Part shown: positions 30,491 to 42,648 of the stretch, piece by piece
Layout: each line of letters opens with the position of its first letter
Numbering within the stretch: position 1 is the first letter of the stretch
Source of the DNA: Silurus meridionalis
Taxonomy: Eukaryota; Chordata; Actinopteri; Siluriformes; Siluridae
Length of the DNA: 64,000 nucleotides
Direction: 5' to 3'
NCBI RefSeq assembly: GCF_014805685.1
Contig: NC_060906.1
Location: 25,512,626 to 25,576,625, forward strand
Notes under the pieces: generated by a model
What the model was told of the DNA's origin: nothing
The model's input: only the letters and a program-made list of their open reading frames with translations
Databases searched by the model: none
Translations under genes and position numbers: made by a program

Positions 30491-33345
30491 AGAGGTGGGA
30501 GACTTGAGTCATATGACTTGACTCGAGTCAGACTCGAGTCACAATTTTCTGGACTTGAGACTTACTTGATTAGATCTGTGAAAAGACTTGACTTGACTTT
30601 AGACTTGCTCCTTGTGACTTTAGACTTGACTCGGTGCCTATTTACTTGAAATGACTTGTGAAAATATATTTTTTAATTATTGTGATTTTGTTTATATATT
30701 TAAGAATGAACTATATGTTTTCCAATAAGTCGGCAAACTCAAGCTACTCTTCCGCATGCGTAAACTGCTAGACACTATCTGGAAGCCACTTGCCGCCGCC
30801 TGCCAAAACAGCAGATCCCGCCGCGGACAAGACAACATGGACACCGCAACAACAACAACAGCCCCAGCTCTGAGGATAATAAAGTTTGGGTTTAGAGATT
30901 ACACGTACACAGCCAAGAAAAGAACGGCTGTGTGTAATATCTGCAGTGCCAAGATAAGTGATTCATCGGCCACAACTTCAAATTTCATTCGTCACTTCAA
31001 GTTGCACAGCGAGAAGTAAGTGATGGTTGGTCACTTGGGCAACGCAAATGTTTTGCTAGTTTTCAAGCACGAGGTTTTCTGTGGTATCTATCTACTATCT
31101 ATTAATCATTACTAATCATTAATAATCAAACAACAAAATAAAAAGAGAAAAGCATTCACTGCTCTTTAATAGCTTTAATAAGGATTAATTATATTTAATT
31201 TATACAAATACATTTTAATTGCCTGCTTGAAATAATAAAGAATAATATATAAAAAAATACTTTTCTACTTTAGGAGAAGTGTTTTGATTTAATTGTAAGA
31301 TATTATTTTAGGTCACAGTGCTAAATCTGTGTCTGTATTGCATGTTCAAATAAAAAAAAATTTAATTAACAGATTAATAGATGTTTTCTACAGAAATATA
31401 TAATGGGTTTTGAAAATTTTATAGAAATTCTAAATTAACGCATTACAATTTAACTAAACCTATTCAATTTTAGTCGACTAAATCTCCTGTACATATATCT
31501 GGGTGCGGAGGAGGGGGCCCATCTAAGATGATCTCGTCCCGGGCCCAGGCAAGACTGTCAGCTGGTCTGGTAACGTTAGTCCAATCACAAAATTTGTTTA
31601 CGTTTTGGGTCGATTGGTAAAAAAAAAAAAAGAAAACACATCGCCATTGCCGAGGGTGCCAATATTGGCATATCGACACACATGATTGATCACGTGTTGA
31701 TAGGCTAATATCGGCACCCTTCGCAATGATCGACTTTGCTTGATTAGATTTGTTTTCTTAAAATTTTCATATAATATTTTGTGTTATGGGATCAAATTAC
31801 CTGGATATTTAGAGTTAGATTAAGATTTTTAAGATTATGTTTATAATTACTCCAGCCTAATATTTATTACATAAAGTAATAGGTGCTTTTCTTTTCTTTT
31901 AGATATGAAGAGCACCTTAAGGCCAAATTTGAGATAGACTCAACGCAGCCTTGCATCTTGCAGTTCTTTGACCAGCGCACTGTTCCACTCTACAGCAGTA
32001 GTCATCCTCAGCAAAAAGCAATAACGCACTCAATACTATCAGACCTGATCATAAACTGCAATCTTCCATTGTCAGTAATTGACAATAAAAACTTTCATCA
32101 CTTTTTGTCGATTGTGGACAGTAAATACACTCCTGTTTGTAGACGCACAATGACCTTTAAACTTAAAGATTAGGTGAGCCAAAGGAAGCTTAAATTACCT
32201 TGCCAGAATAGACAATGTGTCAGTGACCGTTGACATTTGATCTGACTGTAAAATGAGGGGCTTTTTAGGGGTCACAGCACACTGGCTCGACATTGAAAAT
32301 GACAATCTGAAGCTACAGTCAAACTTGTTAGCATGTGACCGGTTCAAAGGATCACACAATGGTGAAAACATATGTGAAAACTTTCAACAAATATGTGATG
32401 AGTATCACATCAAGAAGAAGATTTCACATGTGATATGCGATAATGCGGCCAACATGAAGAAAGCCTTCACTGTCTGCTTTCCAGGACCAGAGGAGGAGGT
32501 GGAGGATAGTCTTGATGACGCAGAGATGTGGAATGATGTGTCTGTAGAGGAGCAAGAGATGATGAATAGAACTTTGAAATCACAAACCAGACTCCAGTAT
32601 TTTGCTCATACCTTGCAGTTGGTCATAGGGGATGGTCTTAAAGACACAAAAGTTGCAAGTGCCAGTTTGTCAAAGTCCTCAAAATCGAGCTCATTGCTCC
32701 ACACCAGTTCTTCTTTCAAAGAGAACTTTGAGTCGGAGTTTGGTCAACATGGAATCCCAGCTTCAGTGACTACTCGCTGTAATTCCACCCTGGGACAGTT
32801 AAAAGCAATCCTTGCATGTGAAAACCAAAGACTGGGCGTAGTTCTTTCAAATGTTGGCCATAAAGAACTGATCTTCACATCACGAGAGTAGAGCCAGTTA
32901 CAAGAACTTGTCCGCATTTTGCAATGAATGTTTTGTGTTTTTCAGACCTGATTATCGAAGAGGCACACAAGACCATGCCATCTCCAGCTTCCACCAGTAA
33001 CCTTCAAGTCCAAGTTGGAGAGCCAGAGGCAGGGCATCAATCTGGGCTTTTCACAGGTTACCGCAAAAAACAGAAAATGAATTCGTGCTCTAGTCCGCTT
33101 ATCCAGCTTAACCACTACCTTGACATTTGTGATGGACAGAATGCTCTTTAGTTTTGGTCTATAAATAGGAATGCATTGCCCTCTTTATTTAAGGTGACTA
33201 CCAGGCTTTTGGCAATTCCAGCATCTAGTGCACCAGTTGAACGTGTATTCAGCCATGGGGAGTGATAATGCGACCCCATCGCTCACAAATGACCGATAAA
33301 GTTTTGTCCAGTTTGATTTTTTGCAAATGCAATTCACTGTAATTT
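30491..33345 (+). mobile_element. hAT transposon with BED finger, degenerate and lacking right end
   Basis: It starts CAGAGGTGGGAGACTTGAGT, a hAT-type terminus followed by ACTTGAGTC-type subterminal repeats. The coding order is kept. A BED zinc finger lies at 30840-31016 (CNICSAKISD ... FIRHFKLHSEK). A segment at 31904-32173 (KFEIDSTQPCILQFFDQRTV) follows. The catalytic region at 32253-32891 has TAHWLDIENDNLKLQSNLLA, CDNAANMKKAF and RLQYFAHTLQLVIGDGL. The dimerisation end near 33190-33330 has LAIPASSAPVERVFSH and a MRPHRSQMTDK-like block. Stops and frameshifts break it. The sequence stops right after the C-terminus, with no right terminal repeat. Confidence 0.85.
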
Positions 33346-35139
33346 GAAAAGGAACAGAGAAAAGACTGTCCTGCTGTCAGTGGTCTCTGATGGACCTCAT
33401 CTTCACCATGGCCATGTCGAAGAGAAGCCCAGTGTAGCAGTGCAGCTCACTGATGCTGACGTCTGTCCATTTATATTTATGGTCCTTTGCAGGAGCCCTG
33501 GCAGCCTGAGCAGTGGTGTTTCTACACACAGCTGACACAGCAGTTTCAGAACAAAAACATGTTGAAGAGACTCATGGGAGTGTGTGCATCACATGGTCTT
33601 AGCTGTGGTCCAGGTTCCTGTGTGTGCAGGAATCTCAGAGCCTGTGGAACCATGTCAACATCAGTCTCTGTTCTCCATGACAGAGTGAGCTGCTGATTGG
33701 CTCTGACTCTCTTTGTAACAGGTTCTTTTGCACTGATATTCTGAAATAAGAAAACTACGCTTCCTGTTTACACAATAAACTACATTATTAACATTATTGT
33801 GTTTACTGATACTAGTATTCATTTCTAGAATAAAAACACAATTAGCACATAGCACACATTTTACCATCCAGTAAATAAATCTAATGAAAGTCAAATCTGT
33901 AAAATAGTGAATGCACACTTTCTCTATAAGATTCTGAATGGAGCTGAAGACTGAGCGAGAGCTGCGTCTCCTTCCTGTGTGAGATGCAGGTGAAGGTGAA
34001 GGTGGTGTGTGATGTTGGTGATGAAGCCACAGTCCTACACGATAACTGAATCATTTGTTAGTAATCAGTAGAAGATACGTAGCTGATAATAAATGATAAT
34101 AAATAGAAGCTCGTACATGTCTGTCGATGAATCACTTATCATTTACAGATTACTTTATATATTTACAGCTCCTAAACACCAAAGAACAGGTATAACACAA
34201 TCAAAACAATTACACCAGAGCAGATATTCACAAACAGAAGCTTAACAATTTCATCATTTGGGAAAATATTAAAATGTAAAAATGATAGTATAATATTAGA
34301 TTTATGTTTAAATATAAGTTTATATACACGCTTTGTACAACATTCAAAACTAAAAGTGGCCCGTAAGGAGATATTCCATATTTCAACCAATTTTACTCCG
34401 AGGAGCTGATTTTAGTGTGAGAACAGCCTGTATGGAAAATCTAAATGTAGCGTAGCTGTCACAGAGAGACCAGGCGTCAGGAACCGAGAGTAAAACAAGG
34501 TGTCATTTATTGATCTTGAAAAGACAAAACACAAGAGAGTAAGAAACGACAATGCAGGAAACAATAAACTGAACTGAGTGGTGCTTCACCCGAAGCGTAG
34601 CGAGGAGCAGGAGCAACTCAGGCGGTCGTAAGAACAGTAGGTGGTCCAATTCTATGATGAAGCTTGTTGTTTCCTGGCATTTTTCAGGGTGTGTGCATGA
34701 TTACCAGCACACCTCAGATCATTTCCATATGAACAGCGAGCTCAGAGATACCCAAGAAACTGAACCTCAACTTTCATACGGATTACATACTCCGAGAATA
34801 TTTATTTTCAATTTCTAGTTTTCTATTCATACATGTATTACGTCTGTGACACAAATATTCATTAAAATTCAGGTTGTTTTATTGATGTTTCTGTGAAGAG
34901 AGATGACAGAGACGTCAGAGAGCGCCCCCTGTCTGTTTTCTTTATTTTACAAAAGCACTGTGTTTTGTTGTTATTATGAATGTGTAGAAATAAAAGTACA
35001 CCCTTTACAGATTACATTAGAATGTATAAAACTGTAGAAAGATCATCACTCATAATCACACACTCCAGTGCTCATGTTAGTTCTCACTCTCCAGTGTTCT
35101 GTAGTGTTTAAAGACTATAATCACACTCTTGATGTCACC
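33346..35139. other. Duplicated intergenic sequence (equivalent of 4999-7285)
   Basis: Near-identical to block 1 but without the RTE insertion; 34498-34515 (TGTCATTTATTGATCTTG) is its empty site. It holds the 69-codon frame at 33487-33696 discussed for 5136-5345. No gene recognised. Confidence 0.5.
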
Positions 35140-35390
35140 CAAATGAGGATGAGGTTCTGCTTTTGAGTCTGGTTCCTCTCAAGCTTTCTTCCTCATAACA
35201 TCTGAGGGATTTTTTCCTTCACCACAGTCTCCATGGTGCTCATCAGGGATAAACACACACCATAAACACACACCATAAACACACATCATTCACCTTCACT
35301 GTTACATTCTGTAAAGCTGCTTTAAGACAATGTGTGTTGTGAAAAGCGCAATAGAAATAAACTTGACTTGACTCTCAGTGTCGGTCTCAA
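35140..35390 (+). mobile_element. Short interspersed repeat with TTGACT tail (duplicate)
   Basis: Equivalent to 7286-7490, with a small internal expansion of ACACACCATAA units at 35250-35290. Class uncertain. Confidence 0.55.
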
Positions 35391-35416
35391 GCCCAGATAA
35401 ATGTGGAGGTTTGTGT

Positions 35417-36420
35417 TAGGAAGGACATCCAGCGTAAAACATGTGCCAAATCGAATATGCAGATCACAAATCAGAATTTCATAGCGGATCGGTCGAGGCC
35501 GGGTTACCAACAACCACCACGGGTATCATTAACCAACAGGGTACCGGTGGAAATTGGGCTACTGTTGGTTGAAGGAGGAGAAGGAGAGGAGGAAGACGTC
35601 TACAGAGACGGCAGGGAAAGGAAAAGTGAGAAGAGAGTGGAGGTTCAGGTTAGTACTTTGAATGTTGGTACTATGACTGGTAAAGGGAGAGAGAGCTGAT
35701 ATGATGGAGAGGAGAAAGGTAGAGATGTTGTGTGTTCAGGAGACCAAGTGGAAAGAGAGTAAGAGCAGCAACATTGGAGGTGTTTAAACTGTTTTATCAT
35801 GGTGTGGATGGAAAGAGAAATGGTGTAGGGGGGATTCTGAAGGAAGAGTACAGTAAAAGTGTAGCAGAGGTGAAGAGAGTTTCTGATAGAGTGATGATCG
35901 TGAAGCTGGAAGTTGAAGGTGTGATGATAAATGTCATCAGTGTTTATGCTCCACAAGTGGATTGTGAGATGGAGAAGAAAATATTCTGGAGTGAATTAGA
36001 TGAAGTGGTAGAAGGTGAACCTAGGAATGAAAGATTGGTGATTGGGGCGGATTTAAATTGGCATGTAGGCATGAAGGGAACAGAGGTGATGAGGAGGTGA
36101 TGGTAGGTATGGCTTTAAAGAGAGGAATGTGGAAGGGCAGATTCTAGTAAATCTTGCTAAAAGGATGGAAATGGCAGTGGTGAACACGTATTTTAAGAAG
36201 AGGATGTGCTGCAAGTTAGAGCAATAAAGGATGGAGATGGAAATGTGTTGACTGGTGAGGAGAGTGTGTTGAGAAGATGGAGGGAGTATCTTAAGCAGCT
36301 GATGAACGAGGAAAATGAGAGAGAGAGTGAGAGAGTGAGAATGCTGGATGGTGTTGAGTTGGTGAAGCAGGAAGTGGATAGGATTAGTAAAGAGGAAGTG
36401 AGAGCAGCCTGCATGTATTT
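35417..36420 (+). mobile_element. RTE-type LINE, endonuclease plus RT N-terminus
   Basis: Longer duplicate of 7540-8400. The 5' UTR begins GGAAGGACATCCAGCGTAAA; then LNVGTMTGKGRES, FKLFYHGVDGKRNGVGGIL, VISVYAPQVDCEMEKK, FWSELDEVVEGEPRNERLVI and GADLNWHV. About 120 bases missing from the first copy (GMWKGRF and KRMEMAVVNTYFKK-like) remain here before the jump to VRAIKDGDGNVLTGEESVLR. Inactive. Confidence 0.8.
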
Positions 36421-37386
36421 CTGTATCATCATTATATCTCTAAATAATGCAGTCTTCTGTCCTGCTATCATCTACTTCACACTTCTTGATCCCCAGTAAT
36501 GTGTTGCTCCTGTAGACCCCCAGTTCCTAACAGCCAACAGCAATCTGATGATGAGCTTCTGCTTTCTTTTCAAACAAGTCTATAAACAGTCATGAGAGTG
36601 GACTCACAGGTTCAGGTCGAGTGTGACATGTTCATAACACATTAGTAGAAGTGTTCGTGTCTGCAGCAGCTCTTTCACATCGTGCAGTTCCATTTCAATA
36701 ATATGTGGTTTGTGAAACTGAGTGTTTTATCCAGCAGCTCACACACACTTACTCTCAAATACACAAGAAATGGAGTTTATTCATAAAAATATTACTACAA
36801 ATATTGTGTAGAATGTAGATAATCTTCATTTAAACTGTGCTACAGACTGTATTTCACCTGTTTTTAAACTTTAATCTCTAATGATATGGAGTGGGATGCC
36901 AACAGTGACCTCACTTGGGCCCTAAAACATGTTAAAGGGTCACAGTGTGGTCTGGGAAAAATCATAATCAGTCCCCAATGGCCCTTTTGGGGTCTCTTAC
37001 CCAGGGCCTGCAACAGTTTTGCTCTTTTTGAGGCTCCATGAGGGTTTTCTATGAGAGCAAACTGTCAGCTTTCTCATGTCTCCTGAACTCTCAAACATGT
37101 GCCTTATGTGATGTGGGAAATCTGAAGTTCTCTCTGAAGTGATGAAGAAAAAGAGGAGAAATAAAGAGGAAAACTGCATTTTACATTCACTTCATATTTT
37201 AATGGAATGAACTGCATTTGTGTGGATGTTTCCACTCAGGAGTTTTTACACACAGCTGGAAATCCCTCCACATTACAGTTCAACCAAAATCATTCCAATA
37301 TACAGCCAATAGAAGCAAATATTTCCAGTTCAATCAACACACTGATCCTCCTCATCTCACTATTTCTTCCATTTCCATTCAAATTT
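36421..37386 (-). other. 3' UTR and downstream flank of gene D
   Basis: On the minus strand the 3' UTR runs from the TAG at 37387 through the hairpin CCCCAATGGCCCTTTTGGGG (36974-36993) to AATAAA (plus tttatt 36776-36781), about 600 bases. An ATTAAA-type signal also lies closer to the stop. Confidence 0.5.
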
Positions 37387-38376
37387 CTACTTTGATCTCA
37401 ATTTGAAAATAATCAGGAGGAATGGAATTATGAAAAATACAAGAACTCCAACTCTATAAAGAGAGAGCAGGAGGAACACACGCATCTGCCAACAGCTCCA
37501 ACCTGCAGAGAAGAAGAAGAACATTCTATTAAAACATGTCAGGAGCTGAATTCTATAATGGAGTTCACTGAAAAAAACTTTAATATTATTTTTATTAACA
37601 AGAAAAAATTTGAACAAAGAAAATTATTTAGTGAAAAGTTACCTTCATCTATGTTGTATGAATCCTGGGGTGGATCAGAACTGAAGTTCTTGTTTCCTGG
37701 TCCAGGTGAAGGACAGAGTTTCATCTCTTTATCTTTATAAATCAATTAGAAAAGCAGCAGATGAACAGAAATGATAGTAAATATGAATAAAGTGAAATCC
37801 TCAACATTTACTGCATATGTACACATAATACTGGTTAAAGTGTTGATCTGGAATTAGCAGCTTATCAGAGTCAAACTGTTTACCTTCAAATTGCAGACGT
37901 GTTCCAGATGTGAACTTTATTGTAGTTCCCTCCATTTCTCCACAGAAATATTCTCCTCCATCATCTTCTCTCAGGTTCTTAATGTTGAGATCAAACTGAT
38001 GCTCATTTACAGTAAAACTGAAGCGATTATCATTAAATCCATCAGTAAATGTGTAGTTATTTGTCCCGTAACGTTTTGCAAAAAACTGAGGCACTTTTCC
38101 AAAACTCTGTCTGTACCAGACTACTTTACTTTTGTCTCTGATCAGACTGAGATCACACGCTATAGTTACATCTTCTCCACTCTTTACTGTTCTCACGTGA
38201 AGCTCCTTGATGTCAGATGTTTTTACTGTAAAAAGTGTGTGATATTTAATGGTTAATGATGTCAGTAAATGAGGTAAATATGTAATATTACTATTTGAAA
38301 TGAAAGATTTGAAAATGTTCTCACCAGCTGTGCAGAGACAAAGCAGAGAGTAAAGCGCCACAAAGAGTGAGATCAT
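37387..38376 (-). CDS. NITR-like immune receptor gene D, membrane form with TM arginine
   Basis: Same architecture as gene C. Exons: leader 38325-38376, V 37884-38225, stalk 37643-37732, membrane plus tail 37387-37502; all GT-AG, all phase 1, total 600 bases, 199 residues. V features: Cys41, Trp54, Cys112, N74 glycosylation site, J-like FTSGTRLQFE. The reading across leader, intron and V differs from B at two residues and from C at three. Stalk and membrane exons diverge more: stalk GPGNKNFSSDPPQDSYNIDE, then WSCWQMRVFLLLSLYRVGVL and FFIIPFLLIIF, with Arg178 at the same place and the same KLRSK tail. No ITIM or ITAM. Predicted activating receptor needing an adaptor such as DAP12. It is the copy with the cleanest acceptor sites and an intact 3' UTR. 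Confidence 0.72.
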
Positions 38377-38530
38377 CGTTCCTGTTCAGACACAGTGATA
38401 GTGAGGAAATCAACTTGTGTGTTCAGTAGAAAAGCAGCTCTGTGGACTGATCTGATTGGTTCATTAGCTGTAGTGAGACGTGAAGCTCACAGTGAATTCT
38501 TGTCTCTTCTGAAGCTGTAATGAGTCACAT
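38377..38530 (-). promoter_or_regulatory. Proximal promoter of gene D, shortened
   Basis: Compared with A, B and C it lacks about 28 bases including the ATG-proximal CCAAT box; only plus-strand ATTGG 38455-38459 remains. The sequence just beyond TGAGTCACATGA is also deleted, so the AP-1 core (38521-38527) now joins GAACAGGAAATAAACACTGC. Confidence 0.45.
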
Positions 38531-39595
38531 GAGAACAGGAAATAAACACTGCTGCACTGACATGGGAAAGATCCAGTTATTAGCGATGCTACAATTGTAG
38601 CCTTCGAGAAATCGTTTAGTGGAAATAAATACATTGAGATGTGAAGGATCGATATTCAGAGTGTATTTTAAACATCTACAGGAAATTCTAGTTTCTTCCA
38701 TGCTGAAAGTAAACATGTGATTATGAGCCTCCCCCGGGGACACAAGGGTTCAGTCCGAGTGTGAAAGATCTTTAACACATCAGTAGAAGTGTCAGTGGCT
38801 GCAGCAGCTCTCTCACATCATGCAGTTGTTCAGTTTAAGAACATTAGCATTGTGATATCTGAGTTTCTGAGACTGAGGGTTTCAGCCAGCAGCTCACACA
38901 CACTTATTCTGGGTCTCTTCAACAGTCCACACGTCTTCATGGTAGAATCTCAGGATCTGCATCTCAGATCCTAGAATAAAGTTCACCTCGTTCATCTCCA
39001 CTGACATTCAAGATGTTAATGTACTTTAAAGTTTTGATTTTCACACATTGCCTTCATCTTTATGGTCCAATTCCACTCTCACACTTTGTGACTTTACCAG
39101 GAGAGGTCTCAAGATCAATATACTAAAGCCCTCACAAAGCACCAAGCAGTAAATAACACAAATCTGACTTCATCCTTTACTCCATTAAACTTGTGTTGGC
39201 TCGTGTCTTTTACTCTCTCTAGTGAGATTAACATCAGTTTAACCCCTGACCTGTGTTCCTCACATCTCTACACAATGCCTGAAATCACCTAACCTGAGAC
39301 TGTGAGAGTTCCTCAGCTGGTCCTCTGCAGGAAACAAGTTTACCATTAGAACAGATATAAATCCAAAATCTAAAGTCCGTCCACTTGACAAAAAAAAAAA
39401 AAAAAGCTTCACCTACATGTCCAAAATATAAACTCTTGCTAAAATTCTAAAATAATTCCATCTTAAAATAAATCTGAATCCAGAATAAAACTCCGCCCAC
39501 TTGTACATAATTCTCACCAGAAATCTTCACACAGGTGTTGGTCATTTCAAGTTAAATCTCTAAACACTTTCTGAGCTGAAGCAGATTGGTGAAGA
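38531..39595. other. Upstream flank of gene D, then unique sequence
   Basis: To 38950 this matches 10480-10890. 38950-39595 is unique, with no repeat or gene recognised apart from a short A run at 39391-39405. Confidence 0.5.
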
Positions 39596-39770
39596 TGAAG
39601 CCTCCTCCTCAACATCCTCCTCCTTCACATTCTCTTCCTCCTTCTCCTCTCCCTCTTTCTCCTCCTCCTCTTTCACGTCCTCCTCCTTCTCCTCTCCCTC
39701 TTTCTCCTTCTCCTTCTCTTCCTCCTCGTCCTTCTTTTCCTCTTTCTCCTCCTCCTCCTCCTTGGTGTGT
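39596..39770. repeat. Polypyrimidine TCC/CTT tract
   Basis: A run of TCC, CTCC and TTCTCC units on the plus strand. The 70-90 codon frames (PPSPLPLSPPP on one strand, GGGERGRGEGG on the other) are composition artefacts. Such mirror-symmetric pyrimidine tracts can form triplex DNA. Confidence 0.85.
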
Positions 39771-40318
39771 AACTGACCGTCTCACTGCAGTCACTGCTGG
39801 TGTGTAACCCCTGTGTACAGGAACACACCTGCTACAACCGCAGCACCTGACACAGGGTGTAAAAAAACACACCGATCAGCACGACCACTGCAGGGGAAAC
39901 ACACACTCAGAACTGTGTGTGTGTGTGTGTGTGTGATGGCCATAATGAGAGCTGCTTTATTGCTTTTGTAAAGAATGCATGCAGGATGGATGTTTTATGG
40001 TGATGGATCTGAGCAATAAAACACAGTAAAGCTGGAGATCAGCGAGAGCCGGGAAACAGGAACAGTAATGTATTTAGTGCAGGTGTGCTGTGGTTCTTAC
40101 CCCCGAGTTAAATCTGTAATATGCTGATAGATTTCAGGATCTGTTTAGACTCCACACAAAGCCTAGCATAAAGCGCTAAAGCTACATCCCTCATAGTTAC
40201 CTGAGAAACAGAAACTGCAGGCCAAACTAAAGTTACTGATGCTAATGAAACCTGACTGTTATACAGGATTCTCTGAGCACCTAAAGACCTCCTTTTCGGT
40301 TAGTGGGGTTAGAATTAG
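39771..40318. other. Unique sequence, no gene recognised
   Basis: It holds a short TG run (39917-39934) and otherwise nothing I can identify. Confidence 0.45.
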
Positions 40319-41462
40319 ACTAACCCTTACCCCAGACCCTAACCCCACTACCCCACTACCCTTACCCAAACCCCACTACCCTTACCCAAACCTCACCACC
40401 CCTTACCCTAACTTCACTACCCCTTACCCAAACCTCACCACCCCTTACCCTAACTTCACTACCCCTTACCCTAACTTCACTACCCCTTACCCTAACTACC
40501 CCTTACCCTAACTTCACTACCCTTACCCTAACTACCCTTACCCTAACTACCCTTACCCTAACTTCACTACCCTTACCCTAACTACCCTTACCCTAACTAC
40601 CCTTACCCTAACTTCACTACCACTTACCTAACTTCACTACCCTGGACACTAACCCTATACAACTTACCCTAACCTCACTACCCTTACCCTTACCCCACTA
40701 CCAGTTAGCCTAACCTCACTACCACTTACACAAACCCCATTACATCTTACCCTAACCCCACTACCCTGTACCATCCCCATTACCCCGCACCCTAACCCCA
40801 CTAACCCTTACATCAGCAATCATGATCCTAACCCCAAAACCCTGACCCAACCCCACTATCCCTGACCCAAATACCATTAAGCCTGACCCTAACCCCAGTA
40901 CCCTGGCCCTAACACAACTAAACCTGATCCTAACACCACCAACACTGACCCAAACACCACTAAGCCTGACCCCATCCCCAGTACCCTGACCCAAACACCA
41001 CCAACCCTGATCCTAACACCATTAACCCTGACCCTAAACCCAGTACCCTGACCCATCACTACTAACTCTGACCCGTATGCCTGACCGTAACATTACTGAC
41101 CCTGATCCTAACACCAGTACCCCTGATCCTATCACTACTAACCCTGATCATAACACCATTAACCCTGATCCTAACACCAGTACCCTGATCCTAACACCAG
41201 TACCCCTGTTCCTAACACCACTGACCCGATCCTAACACCATTAACCCTGATCCTAACACCAGTACCCCAATCCTAACACCACTGACCCTGATCCTAACAC
41301 CAGTACCCCTGTTCCTAACACCACTGACCCGAATCCTAACACCAGTACCCCTGATCCTAACACCAGTACTCCTGATCCTAACACTACTAACCCTGATTAT
41401 AACTTACTACCCCTGACCCTAACACCACTAAGCCTGATCCTAACACCACTACCCCTGATCGT
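40319..41462. repeat. Degenerate telomere-like CCCTAA array
   Basis: About 1.1 kb of variant units built on CCCTAAC: left part ACCCTTACCCTAACTTCACT, right part CTGATCCTAACACCAGTACC, with periods of roughly 16-21 bp. The CCCTAA core recalls vertebrate telomere repeats (TTAGGG on the minus strand), but perfect tandem hexamers are absent. It reads as an internal, telomere-like minisatellite. Confidence 0.75.
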
Positions 41463-42140
41463 AGCAGGTGTTTATGTATAAAGGGGTAAATGTGAGTAAA
41501 ATGCAGCTTGTTCATTACATGCATTATTTTAGAAACTTTTAAAAAGCTCTTCAGTTTTCAGTCTCTTTCTTAATTAAGACATGTTTGTGTGACTCTGAGA
41601 GGAAGTTGAGATCACTGACACTTCGACTCGCTCCATTACAATAAAGCAGCTGTGCTGTGACAGGAAGTGATTCTCCTTCACCAGATGGTTGGGTGACACT
41701 TTCAACATGACGAGATGCCACCGCTCTGGTTTACGCTACATCACAAGCGTTTCCACGCTGAACAGTAACACACACACACCTGTCTCCTGAGTGTGTGTGT
41801 GTCTGTGTGTGTGTTTAGTCCAAAGTACATTATGACACTAGGAAGTGAAACATCTGTTTTTTATGTGAATACTGAACAGAAAAGTGTTTGATGTGATTTG
41901 AGCTGTAACACAACACTGCTGTCTGTTCTGTAGCTTCTTAATATAGATAAAGAGCCTCAGCATCGATTCTGAATAAAATCTTTTTACTGTCTAACGCTGT
42001 GCTGCAGTCCTGCTTCTGATCCCTTATCCACCACAAGTCACTATTTACCACCTCGTAGAGTTTAGGTTGTAAATGTAGTTCAGAGCTTCTGAGAGTGTTT
42101 AGACCAGCAGAGAGGCTTTACTGACCCTCACCACCCGCCA

Positions 42141-42143
<3 letters not shown>
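41463..42143. other. Unique sequence, ending with transposon-derived 3' end
   Basis: No gene recognised. 42060-42143 (TTTAGGTTGTAAATGTAGTT to CACCACCCGCCACTG) is the right end of the TIR element described at 44577-45821. Confidence 0.45.
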
Positions 42144-42209
<66 letters not shown>

Positions 42210-42347
42210 AACTTTTCTCAGAGTGAGTGAATTATGAACTTTAAATATTTTTGGTGAAAGTAAAAAACTATTATTATTGATGGTGTATAGAGGAGAGAGA
42301 TTCCTCATTCTGCAACGAGCAGAACATCATAAAATATTAAAATCAAG

Positions 42348-42384
<37 letters not shown>
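42144..42384. repeat. TA and GA microsatellites
   Basis: A TA run at 42144-42205 and a GA run at 42350-42384, with 145 bases between. The arrangement is repeated at 45822-46069 and 47451-47696; 42060-42634 is a third, older copy of the first part of the 1.63-kb tandem unit. Confidence 0.9.
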
Positions 42385-42386
<2 letters not shown>

Positions 42387-42648
42387 TACACACCATCATG
42401 ATAAGCATGTAGACCAAACCTGAAGGTCTTTGCTTGTTTTGTAGAACATGTACAGTATTATTGTGTCTTAGTCTGAAATGAAGAACTTTCCCTAAACCCA
42501 CTGTAAAATAGGATGGGGGCAAAAACTTTTGACTAAACTGCACTTAATTCAGCATTTGATAAATAAATTAGTGATAATAATAATAAATCGTTCTGCAGCT
42601 CCTGGATTAATGCTGACTGCATCCTAAATGTCATGTTTTCTCTTCATA

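Larger units (their letters stand above)
26785..38950. repeat. Segmental duplication block 2 (copy C to upstream of copy D)
   Basis: Second copy of the block described at 1-10890. Block-specific events are the 1,626-bp insertion (27066-28691), loss of about 2.1 kb at 29505, the hAT segment (30491-33345) in place of L2/Tc1 pieces, and absence of the RTE insertion at 34510. Homology ends near 38950. Confidence 0.8.

Noticed and set aside
39609..39872. Glycine/arginine-rich minus frame and proline-rich plus frame
   Set aside because: Composition artefacts of a TCC-rich tract.
40239..40511. 90-codon frame with NFTTPYPNFTTPYP repeats
   Set aside because: A reading of the CCCTAA-like array, with no start context or homology.
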